The notes beneath the pieces are model-generated. The model had not been told where the DNA came from. It searched no databases and saw nothing but the letters and a program-made list of their open reading frames with translations. Positions 1 to 10,135 of a stretch of 64,000 nt of DNA are shown here, in pieces; the first letter of the stretch is position 1; each line of letters starts with the position of its first letter. This DNA comes from Cristatella mucedo (Eukaryota > Bryozoa > Phylactolaemata > Cristatellidae): contig WPIO01000001.1 in assembly GCA_009760855.2 (NCBI GenBank), positions 18,503,501-18,567,500 of the forward strand. The letters run 5' to 3'. A program made the position numbers and the translations under genes.

Positions 1-257
1 AGAAGGATTGGAATCTTGCACTCTGTATCCAGAATGCCAACTAATTGGCCGTTGGAACTGCCACTACTGTGTTTATTTTGTTTGACGTGAGATGTAGTGC
101 TAACATCACGTGGGAACACCGCTATAGGGCCATCATTTTCATTCGAACGTTCGTTGAAAAAAGAGTTGCACGAGCCGTCTGCCTGGCCTTCAAGAAATCC
201 GCAGAAGTGTCAAACCTAGTATGAAAATGCGTTTTCTGTTGCACTTGCTTGTGAAGG
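1..257. other. Left-edge sequence, nothing recognised
   Basis: I see no gene, splice-bounded open frame or repeat family here. Confidence 0.4.
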
Positions 258-425
258 AACTAATAATAGTATTAATATATTTGTCTAGGGCCCTCAGAGA
301 ACTGAATCTCTTTCTTGGCACTTTACAGAAGCTGTAAAGAAAGCATGACCAAATGATTAGTGGTGGAAAATCAAACATAATATTGTTAGACGGTCTTGCA
401 CAGGGTCAGCATATAGACATTGTTA
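258..425 (-). mobile_element. LINE-A 3' end fragment
   Basis: Read on the minus strand this matches the 3' untranslated end found in the other LINE-A copies: the GTCAGCATG-type stretch, the 'ttctttggcac/agagattcagttctctgagggc' tail block and an A/T-rich end. It is a severely 5'-truncated, diverged copy with no coding part. Confidence 0.6.
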
Positions 426-794
426 GTATATAGATATGGTTAGTATCTCTACTAATTAAAGCAAAAAAGTCCGTCCTTCCCTCTGTCACATCTGTCCCAT
501 CTGTCACACCGACAGATAGAGCACTTCGTTCACGAGGCAAGATGGCACAGCATTGTCTTCCGTGACGGAACTATTGTGACTCAGCGAAGTGAGTCCACAG
601 GCTGCTGTTAGCTGCTCGTATAGACTCGAGCAGCATCGAGACAAAAACCTTAATTGGAAGTCGTGTTGTCTTCAGATTAATCTCAGATCATTTTGCCTTT
701 GCAACTTCGGAGCCACGAGGTCCATTGTAAGGCTGAAGGTAAACTTACAATCAAATTTCTTACCTTGTTGTAGCCTTGTCGTGGAAATACTTAA
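426..794. other. Nothing recognised
   Basis: No gene or repeat family could be supported. Short open frames here lack splice sites and composition typical of exons. Confidence 0.3.
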
Positions 795-912
795 AATATA
801 TTAACTGATTAGACAGCCTCATTTGTATAGCAGCAGAAGAGCCCTAACGGCTATCATCACTGCTTGCAATTGGCAATAAAGGATCGCCCACTGTAGGATT
901 TGAAACCATGAC
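795..912 (-). mobile_element. SINE-1 fragment
   Basis: Matches the body and tail of SINE-1 on the minus strand (the ACAGCCTC, CGGCTATCA and GGATCGCCCAC blocks shared with copies at 3.1, 12.7, 14.2 and 18.4 kb). The copy stops just beyond the B-box-like position, so the 5' tRNA-like head is missing. Confidence 0.6.
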
Positions 913-1984
913 ACCTTACCTCCTGGGCTATCACATCACATGTATGTCTTGTGAACCTGAACAGATTGCGTACATGCTCTATTTAAAGAGTGCCGTGAAA
1001 ACGCTGGGGAAGACACCACGGATTGTGATTTTGCCATTCTCCAGCATTGCAATATTTCCTTTTGTGTTTGCTGGTTGGAGCCAGTTCCTTGGTCGCATGC
1101 CAGAAAAATTATAATCAAAACAAATGTTTGGAAATGTAGTGCTTCTACTCTGCCAAAGTAGCAGAAAATAGTTTATATCACGATATAGAACTCTTCATGT
1201 TAAAGCATCCATGTAATGTCCCGCTAAACTCCTGTGTTTCGGCTGTACGCCCTCGTTGTTCCTCCGCCAAAGCTTTGCTCCTCCTACCCTATGAGCCTGC
1301 TGGTACCCAGCCATCCGAGGGTATTTGGGATTACTGTAACAACACCGGTGCATCTTTTATCGTACTGAGGGCTACCATTGCATTCAGATGACCATTCAAA
1401 AACCAGTGCTAGTCCAAAACAAGTGGACATAAACAATGCAATTGTTGCTGGCGAAAATTTGATACTAGAGTAAGAGGCGGCAGTAACTGAATTCAGATGT
1501 TAGATGAGCAGTCGCTAAATGGAAAATTCTATATTGGTTGCTTTGGCGGTACCTGTGTCTGCCTGCATATGTACAGGTATGTGCGCACTACTTGTGCTTT
1601 GACCTCTTACCTATCAACTTACTATCAAGCACCATTAAGATTGGGTGTAGGTGATTGCTGCTCAGCCGCTTATGTTTTGAGTCCTAACGGATCGTGGTGG
1701 GCATAGCATCAACATAGCATTCTTTGTTACACGAATAAGCAGCAGCTTTTATGAGAAGATCTAACTTTGTCGTCCCAAAACCTGACTGCCCAGTCCAGGT
1801 AGTCAGTTTGAATGTTTTTGGAACTCGCCATTGGCTGCCTGCACTTTCAAAGCTAGATATTCCCGGCAAGTTTTCAAGCTGTCGAATAAAATGCCAATCC
1901 ATTCGTATAGCAATCAAGTACCTATTATATGTAATGTAATGTATCTCCGTCAGTAACTCCACAAAGTCATAAAGACCATGTGGG
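913..1984. other. No supported gene; weak open frames only
   Basis: Open frames of 60-92 codons occur at 908-1114, 1197-1391 and 1684-1962 but none is conserved to my eye or bounded by good splice sites. No repeat family was recognised. Confidence 0.3.
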
Positions 1985-2445
1985 TGTTACGCAGGAGAGT
2001 TTTGTATAGCGCACTCACAGCCTAAGCGGCTTTCGGTACGCATTCGGTAGCCAACAGACTTCGTCTCACGCAACAAAGAGAAAGTGGGAAGCATAGCAGA
2101 GTTAGGAGAGCAGTTGAGGTAGTGAGTAGCATAGAAGTAGCAGTTCAGGACCGCTGAAAAAGATGTGCCATAGTCGGCAGTTGGAGAGTAGATGTCGTTA
2201 CGTAAGAATTGTGGAAGCGAGTTCCACAGTCTAGGACCTGCAGAGCTAAAGCTTCTGTCGCCAACTGTCTTTAAGCCGAGGAATGGGACAGCTAATTTAT
2301 TGTCCACACAGGACCTGAGGGCGCGAACAGGCTGAAACTGATGCAGCAGTTCAGCTAGGTATGAAGGAGCCAAGCCGTGGCGGGCCTTGTGGGTCAGCGC
2401 TCTGTATCCTTTGCTCAACCGGCAACCATCCTAGCTCTTCCAGCA
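1985..2445 (-). mobile_element. LINE-B ORF2 C-terminal and 3' end fragment
   Basis: The minus strand encodes 143 codons (1987-2418) of the C-terminal part of a CR1/L2-group ORF2 protein. The diagnostic pieces are ARHGLAPSYLAELL and then GDRSFSSAGPRLWNSLP, the short motifs that end this LINE group. The 3' end (1985-2090) carries the TTCGGTACGCATTCGGTAGCC block that recurs at 6.4-6.5 kb and 37.2 kb. The reverse transcriptase proper is missing, as usual for 5'-truncated LINE copies. Confidence 0.75.
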
Positions 2446-2662
2446 AAGGTGACACCTATTCGTATAACAATCGTATAAGAATCTATTTCTCTCTTCGTAT
2501 CTGCTTTCTGGTCAAGTGAAAATGATTGCAGCTGTATGACGTCATTGTTTCCAGACCTCACTCGCCTTGGCTGTCTTTATTGTTCTTCTACAGTCACACC
2601 TTCGTTCATGCAGGCATTCTGGCTTGCAGGCGAAAGCTTGCTAATATTTTCCTTTTTTTTAG

Positions 2663-2753
2663 TCAGCTGGAGGATAATCCTTCTGCTTGGTGGCCAGAAA
2701 CCACTGTTGCAGACGTCATTGGACGCATTGTCGGCAAATGCCAAATCGACACG
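2663..2753 (+). CDS. Candidate internal exon, possible SLED-like domain
   Basis: A 91-base stretch between a strong acceptor (T-rich tract ending in AG at 2661-2662; a second AG lies at 2665-2666) and a consensus donor (ACG|GTATGT at 2754). One frame reads about 29 residues, including TTVADVIGRIVGKCQID. The spacing of P, V, RIV, C and D is loosely like the SLED domain of Scm/SFMBT Polycomb proteins. That assignment is a guess: I found no partner exon that continues the domain. It would belong to a gene upstream of MBD2/3 on the same strand. It could also be a chance open segment. Confidence 0.3.
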
Positions 2754-3125
2754 GTATGTTTTGCAATATCGCAAGGGTGGTGTTGTCACCTATTAGCTTA
2801 GCTTCTAACTCGTTTAAACCTCGCCGTGGGAGATAGAGACTGGGCAAAAAAAACAAACTTAGACAAGGCAGACAGACAAACCGAGTAAGTGGCACGAGAG
2901 AGACCAGAGCTGTCGGAAGACAGTGAGTTCTAGGAGTCAGGCACAGCTTGCCATATTGCTTCGGTCATTTTTATTTCGACTCCCGATGTTTCCCCAGATG
3001 CTTGCTCGCACCAACATGGTTTATCCATGTTCTGTTATCAATGTCTGCATTTCTGCCTATAACTCCACAAATCCCGACGACATTTCGTGCAACGACCACG
3101 AACGAGAACCATAGTCGAGTCATTA

Positions 3126-3295
3126 AAAAAAAATCCTAGCTGATTTAACAGCCTCTTTTTGTATAGAGACAGAAGTGCCTCTACGGCTATCACCACCGCT
3201 TGCAGTGGCGATAAAGGATCGCCCACCACAGGATTCGAACCCACGACCTCAGGGCCAAGGTCGTGAAAAGCAACCGCCTTAACTAGTGATAGTCT
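3126..3295 (-). mobile_element. SINE-1, near full length
   Basis: tRNA-derived SINE on the minus strand. The plus strand shows GGATTCGAACCC at about 3231-3242, the reverse complement of a pol III B box (GGTTCGANTCC). Further along come the CGGCTATCACCACCGCTTGC body and the AGCTGATTTAACAGCCTC end. The element finishes on the minus strand in a run of T (A-run at 3124-3132 on plus), consistent with a pol III terminator. The A-box end near 3290 is degraded. Confidence 0.7.
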
Positions 3296-3317
3296 AGGAA
3301 GTACATTCATGTAATCG

Positions 3318-3733
3318 TTAACCTATACTTCGTACGAGCCTCAAATTCTTTGGAGGCAGTGCCTTTAGTTTGTATGGTTCCAAAGCCTGGAACTCACTTC
3401 CGACTTGCGTCACGACATCCCCTGACTTGACCACATTTAAAAAGAAACTAAAAACGTATCTATTTATCGCAGCATTTAGTGGGTTCATGTGATTCGTCCT
3501 TATGTACTTATGCGTGCTGACAGTGTGCATGTCACCACTTGCATGTTGCCACTAACCGTATTTACATGCTGACCCTGTGCATGTCACCTCCATAATCATC
3601 TTATGCTTGTTGTCAGTGAACATGCTACCCCTAACCACTCGTTCACGCTTCCTTTGCAGCAAATGTAAGGTACCTAAAAAGAGATTGAGTTCCCTAAGGG
3701 CGCTGTAGCAAATGTATTATTACTATTATTATC
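3318..3733 (+). mobile_element. LINE-A, 3' fragment with (ATT)n tail
   Basis: Starts in the last part of ORF2 (frames resembling FGGSAFSLYGSKAWNSLPTCVTTSPDLTTFKKKLKTYL, split here by small changes), then the 3' UTR with CTGACCCTGTGCATGTCACC, then AAAGAGATTGAGTTCCCTAAGGGCGC and a TTATTACTATTATTAT end. Heavily 5' truncated. The coding part is short and diverged, so it is a dead copy. Confidence 0.75.
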
Positions 3734-3819
3734 AAGTACACGCAGCGTACAAAAATTCCTCGAAATATGGCCGAAGCTGCTGTGGCTGTAAACTCGTTCG
3801 AGTCATTAGAGGTTTTTTT

Positions 3820-4220
3820 TTACGGTGCCGGGTATAATTTAGTTATACGCAACAGGAGAGAATATTTATATACAGCCAAACAACAAACACTGAGAGAATA
3901 TTTATTTACAGCCAAACAACAAACACATATGCTGTTGGTATGTGTGCGATTTTGTGTGATGTCGTTCCACCGCGGCTCTTTATTATCGCAGTCTGGCCAG
4001 GCATGGAGGCCACAAGCTTCTGCATCGTCTCTTCTGCTGTAGCACATTCCACAGACCTCAATTTTACTCAATAGGTCGGGTACCGGTGTAGGCTGAATAC
4101 GCTTCATCAGCCGCCTATCGATATCGTCCCATAAACGTTCTATTAGTTATGATCAGGCGACTGGGTAAATCGCTACATCAGTACCATGCCTGACTCATCA
4201 AAAAGGATTTTTACGCAAGT
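3820..4220 (-). pseudogene. Tc1/mariner transposase relic (C-terminal part)
   Basis: On the minus strand, ERLWDDIDRRLMKR followed by a helical region matches the segment after the second catalytic Asp of Tc1-type DDE transposases (family pattern SPDLNPIENLWD.LDRR). Just upstream, near 4140-4170, a broken SPDHN-like remnant is in another frame. Frameshifts and a missing N-terminal half show it is inactive. Confidence 0.55.
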
Positions 4221-4339
4221 TATTATTGGTCAAGAAAGTTGTATTTTGAAGCTGAAATACTTTGCCTGGGGGTCTGTACATTTGGCAGCAAGTTAACGAT
4301 CCCAAGCGCACTGCCAGGCCAGTGAAGTACTATGTGGCG

Positions 4340-4550
4340 AATCCTTCTGTAGTGCTGATGCATTGGTACAGCCAGTTGCCTGATTTTAACCACATAGTAC
4401 GGAGAAGCTTGTGGCCTCCATGCCTAGCCAGACAATGGAGTTGATACAGAAACGTGGTAGGACGGTGGATGGCACACTAAATCGCATGCAAACCAACAGC
4501 ACGTGTTTGTTTTTTGGGCTGTCAATAAATATTTTCTCTTGCTGTGCATA
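4340..4550 (+). pseudogene. Inverted second copy of the Tc1/mariner relic
   Basis: The plus strand here reads PDFNHIVRR, then CTTGTGGCCTCCATGCCTAG and GTGTTTGTTTTTTGG. These are near-identical in inverted orientation to the 3880-4035 region (AGGCATGGAGGCCACAAG). Two oppositely oriented fragments of one Tc1-type element therefore flank about 370 bases. No open transposase frame remains. Confidence 0.5.
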
Positions 4551-4561
4551 ACTATTGTATG

Positions 4562-4960
4562 CTACGCATCGTAGAGAACGCTGTAATTACTTGAACGATT
4601 TACAGCCACAGCAGTTGCAGCCACACCAGAGTACGAAAGTCTGCAACAGGAAAGAAGATACAGGGTATTATGTAAGTGTTGTGGATATGAGTTCCATAGT
4701 CTACAACCCGGAGAGCAAAAAGTTCGGTTTTTAACAGCCTTTAGGTAGAAGAACATGGCAGATAATTTATTAATAGCCCGGAGAGTATACAAGTGCATAA
4801 GAAGTCTCAAACCGAAGCAGCAGTTCAGCCAGTTATGAAGAAGCCATGCCTTAGTGAGTTCACAGCAAGTCTTGGGTTTGTGCTTGTTGATCAACTGGCG
4901 CTGCCATCCTAGCTCCTCTAGCAGAGGGGACACGTGACTAAATTTCTTGCTATTGATGGT
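4562..4960 (-). mobile_element. LINE-B fragment, diverged
   Basis: The minus-strand frame (139 codons, 4562-4981) shows SPLLEELGWQ, AWLLHNWL, LRAINKLSAMFF and NRTFCSPGCRLWNSYPQHL. These line up with the C-terminal ORF2 end of LINE-B at 1985-2445 (SFSSAGPRLWNSLPQFL), but it is much more diverged. It lacks the reverse transcriptase domain. Confidence 0.6.
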
Positions 4961-5099
4961 TGTTTTCTTTTGCTTAGGCACATCTATGACATTTAATACT
5001 CTATTTTTTAATTTAATTCTATATTTAATTCTAAATAATAATAAATTCTAAATAATTTAATTCTATTTTTAATACTCTATTTGGTGATGCCCGACTTCG

Positions 5100-5285
5100 T
5101 GGTCTATGTTTTGCAAATACTTGCGATATGCTCGGGCCGGCAAATGGCCATTCTTACAGGCTGGGTATTCCCATATGCTGAGTGAGACCCTAGCTGGAGT
5201 AAATCTGGGACGTGGAACTGCTATTCTTATAAGTAGAGTATTCCTATATTCGATATTCTTATACAAGGAGTCCAGTCTATTAAGC
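5100..5285. mobile_element. Degenerate copy of a pogo-like MITE
   Basis: About 150 bases align with the better-preserved element at 33606-33777. Shared blocks are CGGGCCGGCAAATGGCCATTCTTA, TATTCCCATATGC, GAGTGAGAC and ATTCCTATATTCGATATTC. The ends are eroded, leaving only AGTCCAGTCTA on the right. Noncoding. Confidence 0.55.
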
Positions 5286-6427
5286 AGTAAACTGGTTCAT
5301 GAAATTTTTTGAAATTTTTTAGAAGTTATAGCTGAACTTTGAATAAATAAATGTGCATTGAATTGTCACATTTAGCAATTTTTAATTTTTTCTTCCATAG
5401 GTCGTACAAATCAACGTTCTGAATAGTGGTTATGTAGGCTAGGTTAGGGAACACAAGCGATGAGCTAGTGGAACTAAGAGGGGGTGTTCCTAAAAGTTTG
5501 GGAGATGGACGAGTTTCATCCGGCCCATCAATGGCGGTAGCAGTCATCCTAGTCACCCACCCCCGTCGTGGTTGTTTGCCTCCCCCTGGCCATTTTGGCC
5601 CCTTGACCACGGCTATTGGGACCCATTTACCATGGTTGGTGTCATTCCCTGTCGGTGCCGATAGCGCGTTAGTGTGAGAACTCATTCCACACTGTGCCTA
5701 CTTTATTTGGTGCCTGCATCCATCTCGACGTCTGTTCACGTGCTGTCTTGTGCGGTTACAGATAGTCACCTTTGATGCTGTCGGTGTCAGTGGGCACAGG
5801 AATCACATTTCTCTTTGCCGGGCTGTTGCTGGCATGCACTGTCCAGGTGAGGATCACTGCAAGCTGCTTGCCTGCACTGCTTCGTGCCTGTGCTTGCTTT
5901 GAGCTTTGAGCGTGGTTGAGTGTGTGCCTTAGATTCGTGACGCCTCGTGGGTGGTCATGCTTTGCTGCTGTGCCCACTAGCTAAGTGATTGCCTGGCTTG
6001 CCTGACGGCTCGATTGCTGTTTATGGTCACAACCAGCTGCTCACCCGTCAACAGTGACTAGTAGGACTTCCGTATCGGTATCCAGTGACTTCTCAGTGCA
6101 ATTAGGAAATGTTGTTTCCATTTACCAAAAGCTAGTGAATTTGTGCCACCCAAAAAGAGAACCAATGGGTTTTAGGAAGTAGACTGCGCTCAAACAAACC
6201 ATCGGTATCTACTGCCTTCTGATAAGCTATCCTGCTACACAATACTCGCAAAACTTGTGCTTGCACCGTAGTTGGTGCTATCTTGTGATTATTAATAGTT
6301 CTTTTATGTTATCTGGGCTATTGTTATGGGATAGGCAGATGCGCATTGACTGTTATAGTGGTTGGTGGGCTCGAGGTTGGTGTGTGTAGCACCATTTATA
6401 ATCCTGCAAAGGCACAGGGACTATTTA
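5286..6427. other. No supported gene
   Basis: AT-rich to about 5460, then a moderately GC-rich stretch (5460-6000) with open frames on both strands (5326-5685 minus, 5468-5677 plus). They have no recognisable domain or splice context. Nothing else seen. Confidence 0.3.
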
Positions 6428-6835
6428 GGTGTTACGCAGGAGAGTTTTCTGTAGTGCATGCGAAGCCTAAGCAGCTTTCGGTGTTCGGTAGCCAACTAAC
6501 TTCATCTTACCTAACAAAGGAAAAGTAGCATAGCTGAGTCAGGAGGGCAATCCAGGAAGTGAACAGCATTGAGGTAACAGCTCTAGACGGCTGGAAATGA
6601 TGTGCCACAGTCGGCAGCAGAAGAGGGTAGATGTTGTTGCTTAAGAATTGTAGAAGTGAGTTCCACAGTCTAGGCCCTGAAGAGCAAAAGCTTCTGTCGC
6701 CATAGGTCTTTACATGCAAGAATGGAATTTGTTGTCCATGAAGGACCTGAGGGTACGAAGAGGCTGGAACTGGTGGAGCAGTTCAGCTAGTTATGAAGGA
6801 GCCAAGCCGTTTCGGGCCTTAAGGGTCAGAGTAAT
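6428..6835 (-). mobile_element. LINE-B 3' fragment
   Basis: Same 3' block as at 1985-2090 (GTGTTACGCAGGAGAGTTTT, then CGGTAGCCAAC). The minus strand then encodes YGDRSFCSSGPRLWNSLLQFL, the LINE-B ORF2 end. Stops and frameshifts interrupt it. It abuts a plus-strand LINE-A copy at about 6838. Confidence 0.7.
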
Positions 6836-6837
6836 TT

Positions 6838-7625
6838 TGATCTGTAACTCATTGCTTGCTAGCCTACCGGCATGTGCGATCAGGCGATTGCAGCTGGTAC
6901 AAAACTCCGCAGCTAGGCTTGTCTGTCGTGAGCGTCACAGTTGTCACATCACACCACTTCTCGCCGATCTTCTCTGGCTACCAGTCAAATAACGGATCGA
7001 CTTCGAGGTTTTGTTGCTCACTTTTAGGTCACTTCATTCTTTGGCTCCAGCCTATCTCTCAGATCTACTCCCCCACCAGGCCAAGCATCGTATCACCTGC
7101 TTTTCGGAATCTAACAGTTTACCAATACCTCGTACAAACCTCAAGTTCTTTGGAGACCGTGCCTTTAGTTCGTATGCTCCCAAGGCCTGGTACTCACTCC
7201 CGACTCATTGCGTCACAACATCTCCTGACTTGACCACAAAAAAAATTAAAACGCACCGATTTATGACAGCATTTAGTGGTTCCCTGTGACTCGTCCTTCA
7301 TGTGCTTATTCGTGCTGACACTGTGCATACTGCCACCAACCACACTTGCATGCTGACCCTGTGCATGTCACCCCTAACCATGTTATTCGTGTTGTTTATC
7401 AGGCATGATATTACTCACCATTCGATCGCGTTTCCTTTGCAGCAAATGTAAAGTGCCTAGAAAGAGATTGAGTTCTCTTGTCTGCTTTGTTATACGATCC
7501 CTTGCTTCTTGCGACCGGAGGCAAGCCCGTTAACCATTGGTCCAATAAGTCTACCGGCAGGGTCATTTCAATCTGGTATATGAACTTTACCCTGAGAGCG
7601 CTTTATCAAGTGAATTATTATTATT
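6838..7625 (+). mobile_element. LINE-A 3' third, frameshifted, with an internal insertion
   Basis: Encodes in alternating frames the ORF2 end of LINE-A: LPACAIRRLQLVQNSAARLVCRE (6856-6930), then FRSLHSLAPAYLSDLLPHQAKHR (7011-7090) and FSSYAPKAW. The 3' UTR and (ATT)n tail follow. Within the tail, the usual GAGTTCTCTGAGGGCGC is split: GAGTTCTCT ends near 7477 and GAGAGCGCTTTATCAAG resumes near 7593. About 115 foreign bases lie between them. The copy is inactive. Confidence 0.75.
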
Positions 7626-7975
7626 ACTGTCAGGCGCCTGACATTCATTCATTCGGCATTCAGAAACGCCGATTCAATCCTTGAAACCAATGTTTCAGAC
7701 TCGTCTTTTCCATGCCCTCTTGATCCCAGCTCCGAGAATGGTTCGCCAGAAAAACTCGTTTGGAAGGAACTGGAAGTAAAGCCCGAGCACGAATCGCCTT
7801 CATTTTAAGAGGCCGCTGCAGCAGTGGTATCAGAAAATGATTTCCTAGCACAGTATTGAATAGTAAACCTGTGGTCGAGTCCACATTTTGTTAGCTTACA
7901 TTTAGTAGAAGTTATTGTGGCTATTGACTCAGCTTCTCGTTGCTTAAATAGTGCAGATCGACACTCGCAGTAGTA
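7626..7975. other. Nothing recognised
   Basis: A minus-strand 74-codon frame (7660-7884) has no recognisable features. No repeat identified. Confidence 0.3.
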
Positions 7976-8090
7976 ATTATAATAATGGTAGTAATAATGT
8001 TTATAAACATGTATACAGCACTCTAAAAAAATCCCTTTCTAGACACTGCACATATGCTGGAAGGAAAGCATGTCAATCAAGAGCTTTTCT
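7976..8090 (-). mobile_element. LINE-A tail fragment
   Basis: Begins with TAATAATGG/TAATAATG on the plus strand. It then shows TACAGCACTCTAAAAAAATCCCTTTCTAGACACTGCACATATGCTGGAAGGAAAGCATG, a diverged reverse complement of the LINE-A tail. Confidence 0.5.
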
Positions 8091-8453
8091 AGGTGTAAAA
8101 TGGTAATGCATGTACATATATACGATACTATGTTCAGCGATCCCTTTTGGATGCCACTGATGCTTTATAGCCTTTTAAAATAAAGTTGTGTGGTGCTTCA
8201 AACAAATCCGATTGGGAATTTTTTGTGTGCAACCACCCGAGTAGCAGCAGCAGCTACAAGCAGTTGAAGGCCAAGATTGCACAGCGGTGTGCGGGTATCA
8301 CTTTAGCATGTTCTCTTTTTTCTTAGGCTCATTATCTATAGGCTTTTTTGTCTTTAGGCTGTCTTTTTACACAGTGGTTGTATGCTCCCATTAATGTTCG
8401 AGCTTGCACATGGGATCTCGGCAATGCGTCTGCAATCTCTTCATTTTTCCTAG

Positions 8454-8699
8454 GCGTGCTCAAGTTGCAGCTTGAAACGATAAACCAGCTGCGCAAGTAC
8501 TGCGTGCTCGCTGACGTGGTCGCAGCGGCTTGCACCACAGGCATGCACCGTGGCACTGCTGGCAGCCGGCTGCTGCTTGCTGCTCCACTGACGTCGGTTC
8601 TGGCACCCGTGGTCAGTAGCGGTAGCCCTAGTTTCACCGGCAGCAGCCACACTTCTAGCCTTCGGCCTCTGCAATGTGCTGCACGACGTGTGCGCTCAC
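8454..8699 (+). CDS. Candidate exon of an unidentified gene
   Basis: A CG-richer island in AT-rich surroundings, preceded by a good acceptor (CTTCATTTTTCCTAG, ending about 8453). It ends near a GTGTGT run that could act as a donor (8699 onward). One frame is open throughout (about 80 residues), begins VLKLQLETINQLRKYC and then becomes Ala/Ser/Leu-rich. I do not recognise the family. A further acceptor (TTTGTTGCAG, ending 8802) could join a short terminal exon stopping near 8908. The opposite strand is also open across 8332-8652, so the strand is not certain. Confidence 0.25.
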
Positions 8700-8719
8700 A
8701 GTGTGTGTGTGTTTTTTAA

Positions 8720-9855
8720 AAAATTTTCTCCGACCAACGATTGGGCACTTTTATTCTGTCGAGACTCGGCCTTAATGTCTCTCGTTTTTTATTTGTTGCA
8801 GAGAGCCATGCTTTCGTACCGAAGTCAGCTGTTGTGGTTCCGCTATCTATACATCGCATTCTCGCGATACATGCTTATCAACACTCTAGTATCTTTTGAG
8901 CCATCCTAGCTATGTTGCCTCAGCAACTGCTGTGCAGTTGAATCCTGTTATGGTGTAGGGTAGGGTTTAAAGTTCGGCTTAAGATTTGATTTGCGAAAAG
9001 AAAGGATTTAAGACCAGATTTGACTTACCAAATAGGTGAATGGCCTCTGTACTACACGATTTTGAGTTCATGGACAGTGGTTAATAGTGCTGGCACTGTT
9101 TGCCATGGGAAATGTTGGGACAAATTCTTTCTAGTCTGCGTTAATTGTGGGCTGTTTTATTTCTCGTCTAACTGCTTTAATGCCACTGTTTAGTAGTGTC
9201 AATTGGCTTCCATCGCTTCATAATATTTAGCTGACCAGGTACTTTGCTAATACTGTTCATTTATTATATGTATTCTTATTTTGATGTGTTGAAAGCTTGT
9301 CCTGATTGTACAGAAGCGTTTACCAGCTGAGTCAAACAGGCACACTTTGCAATAGGTTAATATAAAAAAGCTTCGCATTGTTTTCTATTTTTGTTAGTGC
9401 ATGTATGAAGTGTGATCAAGCATGCTTAGTCCAGCCTGTCGAGAGGGCACCAATAAATGAAAGCACGAAGCTCTAATGCAGGCCTTTTGTTAATAATGAG
9501 TCTTTTGCATTGCACCCTAAGAGAGGTTAATCTCCATTCGGACGCTTGACAAATCGCTGCTAGAGAAGCGATAATCAACAGTGAGCGAAAAGCTAGGTGC
9601 TTGCTGCTTACGGAAGCATGCAAAAGCAAAAGAGTTATCATGCCAATCAGCCAAGTATGCAAAAGCATAAACACGGCACGCAGCCTCTGGTTAGTGGGAT
9701 CCACGGTTAGTAACACTAAATCAATCATGCACAGGTAGGCAGAGCACACGAAAAAAGGCAAGACCACTGGGGCTCTATGCAAGAGCATATCGCTCCTACC
9801 CTTAGTTACGACATGTACAGTTTCAGTATGCACAACCACATTAAAGGACGATTTA
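8720..9855. other. No supported gene
   Basis: Apart from the possible short exon near 8803-8908, only chance open frames are visible, such as a minus-strand 137-codon frame at 9426-9839 rich in hydrophobic residues and without a recognisable family. Confidence 0.3.
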
Positions 9856-9859
9856 CTTG

Positions 9860-10135
9860 GCTAGAGCAGAGGCCTTTCGGAGCAGGTAGGTTTCTACTTC
9901 TTTTTGAATGTCGTCGCATCAAGAGATTGCAGGATGCCAGTCGGTAATGAGTTCCATCCTTTGGGGCACGAGTAGACTACCATAGTCAAAAGAGCAGGTG
10001 CCGCGGTTGGAGTTCTGAAGTGAAACGAATTCACATACTCAGGCAAGAGGGCAAGAGAATGGAAGGCCCTGGAAGGTGAGTGATAGGATCTTACATGCTG
10101 CTCGATAGGCAGCCTGTGCAGACATTTGCACTAAC
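9860..10135 (-). mobile_element. LINE-D fragment (CR1-like ORF2 end)
   Basis: The minus strand reads RLPIEQHVR, then FHSLALLPEYVNSFHFR, then CPKGWNSLPTGI and TFKKK. This is the standard order of the C-terminal tail of CR1/L2 ORF2 proteins (LPV..R, FK.LH.LAP.Y, P.LWNSLP, FK..LKT). The sequence differs from families A, B and C, so it is an additional family. Confidence 0.55.
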
